This document shows positions 59,122-64,000 of a stretch of DNA of 64,000 nt, one piece after another. Origin of the DNA: Meiothermus sp. GTDB taxonomy: Bacteria; Deinococcota; Deinococci; Deinococcales; Thermaceae. The stretch lies in the NCBI RefSeq assembly GCF_026004055.1, contig NZ_BPIJ01000002.1, positions 745,803 to 809,802 on the forward strand, read 5' to 3'. Position numbers and translations under genes: made by a program. Every line of letters starts with the position of its first letter. Within the stretch, counting starts at the first letter, position 1. The notes beneath the pieces were generated by a model. It did no database searches. It was not told the DNA's origin and saw only the letters and a program-made list of their open reading frames with translations.

Positions 59122-60551
59122 AGCAGTTCATGTTTCCTTTCACCCTCGCCTTTACGGGCCTGGCTATTCTGGGGGCCCTGCTGGCGCCCCAAAACGGGCT
59201 GACCAACCTGGCCTTGCTGGTTTCTGTGGGTTTGGTGAGCCTGGGCAAAATACCTACCGCCTGGCGTTCGGGTCTGCTGGCCGTGTTGGCCCTGGCGCTT
59301 ACCGTTCTGTTGCGGCTCAACCCCAGCGACAAACTGGCCTTCTATGGCTTGCTGGCCGTGTTGGTAGCAACCTTCTTGCTACCCAACCTTTCCACCTTGG
59401 TGCGGGTGGCCCTGGGAGTGGCGGTGCTGTTTATTGCCGTACCCATTGCCGGCCTGACCAATTCATTCTTGTTCGAACTGGGAATCCAGATTGGCATTTT
59501 TGCCGCGCTGGCGTTGGGCCTGAACGTGGTGGTAGGCCAGGCCGGGCTGCTCGACCTGGGCTTTGCCGCCTTTTTCGCTATTGGAGCCTATACTTGGGGT
59601 ATTTTCGGTTCGCCCCAGGCGGCCGAGTTCATCAACGGTTTTCCTGCTTCGGGTCTGCCGGGCAACTACCTCTTCTTGTTCATGGCCCTGGCCATTATCA
59701 CCGCGGCCATTACCGGGGTGCTGATCGGCTTGCCCGCCCTAAGGCTCCGGGGCGACTATCTGGCCATCGTCACCCTGGGGTTGGGCGAGGTGGTGCGGGT
59801 ATTGGCCAACAACCTCGACAAACCCCTCAATATCACCAACGGCCCCCAGGGTATTACCCCGGTTAACCGGCCCGATGTGGGGCTGCTCTTGGACTTTTTG
59901 CGCGCTGTGGGCGCCGAACGCTTATACGGGCGCCCCATCGATGAATCCATTGCCTACTCGTTTTTTTTCTACCTGCTGGTGCTGCTGGTGATCGGCGTGG
60001 TGGTGCTGGTCAATATCCGACTGGCCAACTCCCGCTTTGGCCGAGCCTGGGTGGCCATTCGAGAAGACGAGATTGCCGCCAAGGCCATGGGGATCCCACT
60101 GCTGCCTACCAAGCTGCTGGCTTTTGCGACCGGGGCGGCTTTCTCTGGCATTATGGGCGCGGTTTTCGCAGCCAAACAAACCTTTGTGAGCCCCGAGTCC
60201 TTTACCTTGCAGGCCTCCATTAACATCCTGGCCTTTGTGATTCTGGGCGGCATGGGTTCCATTGGCGGGGCGGTGGTGGGCGCCGCTGCCGTTACGGTGC
60301 TCAATATCGGCATATTGAAGGACTTTTCCGACCTGCTCAACACCTGGCGGCAGACCGGGGTCACCATTCTGGGCTACAACATGGCCAATCTGCCGCCCCA
60401 GCTCAACCCTGCCAAATACGAGCGCCTGGTGTTTGGCCTTATTCTGATTTTGATGATGATTTTCAGGCCCGAGGGATTGATTCCTGAGCAAAGGCACCGC
60501 GCCGAGATGCAGGAGGCCCGTCAGGAAGCCCAGGAAGGCGGTGCCAAGTGA
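59118..60551 (+). CDS. livM: Branched-chain amino acid permease LivM
   Basis: The 477-residue protein has the LivM core from about residue 120 (ALALGLNVVVGQAGLLDLGF, then LRGDYLAIVTLGLGEVVRVL and GRAWVAIREDEIAAKAMGIP in the coupling loop) and an N-terminal extension with about four extra helices, making it longer than many LivM proteins. A charged tail (HRAEMQEARQEAQE) ends it. It overlaps livH and livG by 4 bp each. Confidence 0.92.
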   Translation: MKQFMFPFTLAFTGLAILGALLAPQNGLTNLALLVSVGLVSLGKIPTAWRSGLLAVLALALTVLLRLNPSDKLAFYGLLAVLVATFLLPNLSTLVRVALGVAVLFIAVPIAGLTNSFLFELGIQIGIFAALALGLNVVVGQAGLLDLGFAAFFAIGAYTWGIFGSPQAAEFINGFPASGLPGNYLFLFMALAIITAAITGVLIGLPALRLRGDYLAIVTLGLGEVVRVLANNLDKPLNITNGPQGITPVNRPDVGLLLDFLRAVGAERLYGRPIDESIAYSFFFYLLVLLVIGVVVLVNIRLANSRFGRAWVAIREDEIAAKAMGIPLLPTKLLAFATGAAFSGIMGAVFAAKQTFVSPESFTLQASINILAFVILGGMGSIGGAVVGAAAVTVLNIGILKDFSDLLNTWRQTGVTILGYNMANLPPQLNPAKYERLVFGLILILMMIFRPEGLIPEQRHRAEMQEARQEAQEGGAK

Positions 60552-61354
60552 GCGAGTTGGCTTTGGATGTACAAAACGCCACCAAGAAGTTTGGCGGGTT
60601 GGTGGCCGTCAACGACGTGAGTTTGCAGGTGCGATCCAAGGAGATTTTCTCGGTGATTGGCCCCAACGGGGCGGGCAAAACCACCTTCTTCAATCTTTTG
60701 ACCGGAATTTACAAGCCTGACACCGGACGGGTAGTCTTTTTCGGCAAGGACATTACCGGCTACTCCCCAGACAAGGTAGCCCGTAGCGGCATTGGCCGCA
60801 CCTTCCAGAACATCCGGCTGTTCAAGGCCATGACGGTGTTAGAGAACGTGCTGGTCGGGCACCATAGCCTAACCCCCCAGACCTACTTCGATGTACTGCT
60901 GCATACCCCCCGTTTTCATGCCTCGGAAAAGAAAGCCAGGGAGCGGGCCATGGAGCTGCTGGCCTACATGAACCTGGACAAGCGGGCCGAGGAACTGGCC
61001 TCGGGGCTTTCGTATGGCGAGCAGCGCAGGCTCGAGATCGCCCGGGCCCTGGCCCTGGAACCCAAGCTACTGTTTTTGGATGAGCCAGCGGCGGGTATGA
61101 ACGAACAGGAAACCGAAGACCTCAAAATGCGGGTACGCAAACTGCGGGACGACCTGGGCCTGACCATCGTACTGATCGAACACGACATGGCCATGGTGAT
61201 GAGCATCTCGGATCGGATTGCGGTGCTCGAGTACGGCTCCAAGATTGCCGAAGGGCTGCCCGCCGAGATCCGCAGCAACCCCAAGGTGATCGAAGCCTAT
61301 CTGGGCAAGGGCGCAGCAGGCCAGGCCGGAGGGAGCACCCATGCCTCTGCTTGA
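60548..61354 (+). CDS. livG: Branched-chain amino acid ABC ATPase LivG
   Basis: The 268-residue ATPase has Walker A GPNGAGKTTFFN, the LivG-type GIGRTFQNIRLFKAMTVLEN, signature LSYGEQRRLE, Walker B LLFLDEPAAGMN and the H-loop IEHDMA. It begins at a GTG overlapping the livM stop and overlaps livF by 14 bp. Confidence 0.94.
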   Translation: MSELALDVQNATKKFGGLVAVNDVSLQVRSKEIFSVIGPNGAGKTTFFNLLTGIYKPDTGRVVFFGKDITGYSPDKVARSGIGRTFQNIRLFKAMTVLENVLVGHHSLTPQTYFDVLLHTPRFHASEKKARERAMELLAYMNLDKRAEELASGLSYGEQRRLEIARALALEPKLLFLDEPAAGMNEQETEDLKMRVRKLRDDLGLTIVLIEHDMAMVMSISDRIAVLEYGSKIAEGLPAEIRSNPKVIEAYLGKGAAGQAGGSTHASA

Positions 61355-62054
61355 AGTCAAGGACATCCACACCTACTACGGTCACATCCACGCCCTCAAG
61401 GGGGTGTCCCTCACGGTGGAAGAGGGCGAGATTGTGACCCTGATCGGCGCCAACGGCGCAGGCAAGAGCACCACCCTGCGCACCATCAGCGGCATGAACA
61501 AGCCCCGCAAAGGGGAGGTGATTTACCAGGGCAATCCCATTCACAAAATGCCCGCCGACCGAATTGTGGGGCTGGGCATCGGGCACGTGCCCGAAGGGCG
61601 GCGCATCTTCCCCCGCATGACGGTGGAGGAGAACCTGGAGATGGGAGGCTTTCTCATCCGCGACCCCAAAGTGGTGCAGGAGCGCAAGGAGCAGGCTTTT
61701 ACCCTGTTTCCCCGTCTGGCCGAACGACGGCACCAGAAGGGCGGCACTTTGTCGGGGGGTGAACAGCAGATGCTGGCCATTGGCCGGGCCCTGATGCAAG
61801 ACCCCAAGCTCCTGCTGATGGACGAGCCCTCGATGGGTCTGGCCCCCGTGCTGGTGGATTTTATCTTCGAGATTATTCAGAAGCTCAACCAGCAGGGCAA
61901 AACCATTTTGTTGGTGGAACAAAATGCCCGCCTGGCCCTGCAAATTGCCCACCGGGGCTACGTGCTCCAGACCGGCCACCTCACCATGAGCGGCCCGGCC
62001 CAGGAGCTAGCGGCCCGGCCCGAGATTCAGGAAGCTTATCTGGGAGGGCACTGA
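61341..62054 (+). CDS. livF: Branched-chain amino acid ABC ATPase LivF
   Basis: The 237-residue ATPase has Walker A GANGAGKSTTLR, the LivF-type VPEGRRIFPRMTVEENLEMG, signature LSGGEQQM, Walker B LLLMDEPSMGLAPV and the H-loop VEQNA. It pairs with LivG to power the transporter and is the last gene of the operon. Confidence 0.95.
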   Translation: MPLLEVKDIHTYYGHIHALKGVSLTVEEGEIVTLIGANGAGKSTTLRTISGMNKPRKGEVIYQGNPIHKMPADRIVGLGIGHVPEGRRIFPRMTVEENLEMGGFLIRDPKVVQERKEQAFTLFPRLAERRHQKGGTLSGGEQQMLAIGRALMQDPKLLLMDEPSMGLAPVLVDFIFEIIQKLNQQGKTILLVEQNARLALQIAHRGYVLQTGHLTMSGPAQELAARPEIQEAYLGGH

Positions 62055-62103
62055 GCATTAGCCCAAAGCCAACCGCCGAAGGCTAAAAGCTGAGGAGCAG
62101 TCG

Positions 62104-62439
62104 ATGAAAGCCAAATTTGCCCATAGCGCCCTTTTACCGGCCATCGAAACCCCTGCGGCATTGCTGCGGCCTTTTGCGGGGGAAAAGCTAATGCTACTCC
62201 GGGCCGAGGGGAAAGCCGGCGTAGCCCTCCCGGCCCATGCCCACCCGCACGAGCAAATCACCCTGGTATTCTCCGGGCGGATGCGCCTGCGGGTGGGAGA
62301 AGAATGGCTCGAGCTCGGCCCCGGCGACCTTGTTCACGTACCCTCGAGCGTCGAGCACGAGGCTTTTTTTATCGAAGATAGCGTGGTGTTTGACGCCTTT
62401 CATCCGGTACGGCAGGATTTGCTGGATAAACTCAGGTAA
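62104..62439 (+). CDS. Small cupin-domain protein
   Basis: The 111-residue protein is a single cupin barrel with the metal motif PAHAHPHEQITLVFSG and the second motif GDLVHVPSSVEHEAFF. The metal ligands are His, His, Glu and His. It may bind a small molecule or act as a simple dioxygenase or isomerase; the substrate is unknown. The ATG at 62104 has GAGGAG upstream. It lies 49 bp after livF and may be transcribed with it. Confidence 0.8.
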   Translation: MKAKFAHSALLPAIETPAALLRPFAGEKLMLLRAEGKAGVALPAHAHPHEQITLVFSGRMRLRVGEEWLELGPGDLVHVPSSVEHEAFFIEDSVVFDAFHPVRQDLLDKLR

Positions 62440-62517
62440 GGGTTAAGACCTCCAGAGGGCCCTGTCATGTTGCCGATTGGACGGTTCCGTACAGTACACC
62501 CAACAGGAGGTGCCATC

Positions 62518-62871
62518 ATGCACAAGTTTTTGTGGGTGGGCTTGGGGGTTTTGGGATTGTTGGAAATCTTCGCGGCCTGTCAGAACAACTCGGGCCCCAA
62601 CACCGGACTACCCACCTGTCCGACCACCATCGGCATTGAGGGCTTTGCCTATAAGCCTTCCAGTTGCAAAATCGGGGTAGGGCAGAGCGTGACCATCTTG
62701 GCCAGTGCCACCCACCCCCTGCGGGGCCTGGGAACGGGCAACCCCATCCCGGCTACCCCGACCACGGCAACCGAGAGCTACACCTTTAGCACCGAGGGAA
62801 CCTACGAATACGAGTGTGCTACCCACGGTGCGCAGGGTATGAAAGGCTCTATTACCGTGGTGGGCCCCTGA
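62518..62871 (+). CDS. Cupredoxin-like (blue-copper) lipoprotein
   Basis: The 117-residue protein has a lipoprotein signal peptide (GLGVLGLLEIFAACQNN) and a plastocyanin/azurin-type fold with candidate copper ligands His in SATHPLRGLG and Cys, His and Met in YECATHGAQGMKGSI. It would be a membrane-anchored periplasmic electron carrier. The spacing Cys-x2-His-x4-Met fits type-I copper sites. The start at ATG 62518 has AGGAGGT upstream; the frame extends earlier without support. Confidence 0.8.
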   Translation: MHKFLWVGLGVLGLLEIFAACQNNSGPNTGLPTCPTTIGIEGFAYKPSSCKIGVGQSVTILASATHPLRGLGTGNPIPATPTTATESYTFSTEGTYEYECATHGAQGMKGSITVVGP

Positions 62872-62891
62872 AAAGCCGATACAATCGGCCC

Positions 62892-63431
62892 ATGCAGGCC
62901 GAAGTGACCACCTACTACCTCGAGATGTGCTCCCCCAACGAACTGCGGCCCAAGCACGTCCAAATAGAGGGACTTCAAGTTATCAAAGCGGAAATCCCCA
63001 GCGCCGAGCTGCAGCACTTCTTGTACCGTAGTGTTGGCGGCAACTGGTACTGGTACGAGAAAGCCCACTGGACCTACCAGCAGTGGTGGGCGTATGCCCA
63101 GAACCCCAACCTGCACACCTGGGTGGCCTACTTGAAGGGCACCCCGGCGGGCTACTTTCAGCTCGAGGTGCAGCAGGGGGGCAACGTGGAAATCGTCTAT
63201 TTTGGCCTGCTGGAGCAGTTTGGCGGGATGGGACTGGGGGGCTATCTGCTGACCTGTGCGCTCGAGGAAGCTTGGCGCTTAGGCGCCCGGCGGGTCTGGG
63301 TACACACCTGCTCGCTCGATAGCCCGGCGGCCCTGCCCAACTACCAAGCCCGGGGGATGCGGCTGTACAAAACCGAAACCGCCATCCTGGAGATACCCGA
63401 TCAGACCCCAGGCCCCTGGGACGGCGCTTAG
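62892..63431 (+). CDS. GNAT-family N-acetyltransferase (single domain)
   Basis: The 179-residue protein has a GNAT core: TWVAYLKGTPAGYFQLEVQQ (central strands), then LLEQFGGMGLGGYLLTCALE as the acetyl-CoA loop, in which the usual R-G-x-G becomes GMGLGG, and ALPNYQARGMRLYKTE at the end. TACAAT ends 6 nt before ATG 62892, so leaderless. It is unrelated in layout to the three two-domain GNAT genes at 6846-10025. Substrate unknown. Confidence 0.8.
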   Translation: MQAEVTTYYLEMCSPNELRPKHVQIEGLQVIKAEIPSAELQHFLYRSVGGNWYWYEKAHWTYQQWWAYAQNPNLHTWVAYLKGTPAGYFQLEVQQGGNVEIVYFGLLEQFGGMGLGGYLLTCALEEAWRLGARRVWVHTCSLDSPAALPNYQARGMRLYKTETAILEIPDQTPGPWDGA

Positions 63432-63814
63432 GCTGGGGGTTCGCAGGTCTCGCCGAACCACTCTCGAGTCTTTTGCCGGGCCTGCTCCTTGACCGCCGGG
63501 GTGATGTAAGCCGCTACCGTACTCACCGCCACCAGCAAAACGCTCAGATCGTCGGTAAAACCCACCAGCGGCGCTAGGTCGGCCACCAGGTCGAAGGGCA
63601 ACACAAAGTACACCAAAGCCCCGATGATGGTGCGCTTGGCCCAGGCGGGGGTCTCCGGGCGCTCTAGGGCATAGTAGAGCCAGAGGGCTTTTTCCACCAC
63701 TTCGCGGCCCGCCTTACGGGCGAAGCGCCTGAGCTTGTGCCAGAAATCGGCCTCGCTGTAGCGCTCGCGCAGGTCTATATCGATGGTGTCAAATTTTTGA
63801 ATTTCGTGCTTCAA
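63428..63814 (-). CDS. YkvA/DUF1232-family membrane protein
   Basis: The 128-residue protein carries the DUF1232 segment RTIIGALVYFVLPFDLVADL with APLVGFTDDLSVLLVAVSTV, a membrane hairpin typical of YkvA, with a helical charged part before it. Function is not known. The start is a TTG at 63814 with GGGAGGTGG just upstream; the open frame continues to 63949 with a proline/glycine-rich extension absent from the family. Confidence 0.8.
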   Translation of the reverse strand: MKHEIQKFDTIDIDLRERYSEADFWHKLRRFARKAGREVVEKALWLYYALERPETPAWAKRTIIGALVYFVLPFDLVADLAPLVGFTDDLSVLLVAVSTVAAYITPAVKEQARQKTREWFGETCEPPA

Positions 63815-63944
63815 CGGCCACCTCCCCACTCGACAGACGCCCCAACCCCAGCCAACCCTGGGTAGCCCTAATGGTAGCAAACCTACAGACCCAACACGCC
63901 CCCGAAGATTAGGTTTTTTGGCTTGGTGAAGGAGAACCATTCCC

Positions 63945-63972
63945 TTCACACCAGGGCCTCGAGGTGTATACT
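63945..63972 (+). promoter_or_regulatory. Candidate promoter leading out of the window
   Basis: TTCACA (63945-63950) and TATACT (63967-63972) are 16 bp apart on the plus strand, followed by no gene start before the window ends. Confidence 0.45.
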
Positions 63973-64000
63973 TCGCTCTGTAGTTTTGCTACCGAGCTGC

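Noticed and set aside
1-64000. Very frequent CTCGAG hexamers as a possible signal sequence
   Set aside because: They occur mostly inside genes as Leu-Glu codons; this is compositional bias typical of Thermaceae, not a positioned motif.

Overview
The window looks like a chromosomal segment of a thermophilic member of the Deinococcota, family Thermaceae, most probably a Meiothermus-type genome. This is inferred from the high GC content, the very frequent CTCGAG hexamer inside genes, the many genes whose -10 box (TANNNT) sits 5-8 nt before the start codon with no Shine-Dalgarno site, and the gene families present. No database search was possible. No rRNA gene, tRNA gene, CRISPR array or prophage was recognised.

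Layout. 1-249 is the 5' end of a ferredoxin/NADPH reductase. 250-1221 is a gene-free stack of nested short repeats. 1222-6417 (minus) carries nrdR, a degenerate SDR protein and a large membrane-GAF-HD-GYP signalling gene split by an IS630-like element. 6620-10471 holds a 25-codon ORF with a perfect Shine-Dalgarno site, three two-domain GNAT acetyltransferases, a small membrane protein and a hydroxynitrile-lyase-like cupin. 10709-14362 has a GidA-like flavoprotein, a serine hydrolase and two exported proteins, the first of them frameshifted in its signal peptide. 14759-20202 is a polyamine uptake operon (potABCD) beside a GABA-type aminotransferase. 20323-24835 has small membrane proteins, an Fe(II)/2-oxoglutarate oxygenase, glyA, an EamA transporter and a nucleotidyltransferase pair. 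24931-32484 is a secreted GH13 glucanase facing a six-gene MarR-controlled ABC/LolA-like operon. 32734-35833 holds a prolyl oligopeptidase and a second EamA transporter.

36012-40614 is a stress-type island: UspA, a BTAD (SARP-like) regulator, a bacterial eRF1-like protein, a tandem UspA, Hsp20 and a DUF4383-like membrane protein. Three of its promoter regions share a direct repeat of TGGTAAY-type heptamers with an 11-bp period, the architecture known for SARP binding sites, so I propose a local BTAD regulon. 40896-42206 has a small membrane protein and a PP2C phosphatase; 42308-43183 is a dead transposase plus a MITE.

43316-55034 is mostly housekeeping: polyprenyl synthase, luciferase-like oxidoreductase, CCA-adding enzyme, AlaX editing protein, MMPL exporter, NUDIX, prfA, acyltransferase, SDR and der. 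55135-56181 is a PrcB-domain lipoprotein. 56781-62054 is a complete branched-chain amino acid transporter (livJ-livHMGF). The end holds a cupin, a cupredoxin lipoprotein, a GNAT protein and a YkvA/DUF1232 protein.

At least five families of short non-coding elements with terminal inverted repeats (about 75-345 bp) are spread through the intergenic spaces. Several abut start or stop codons, and some copies are nested or nearly identical, which indicates recent mobility.
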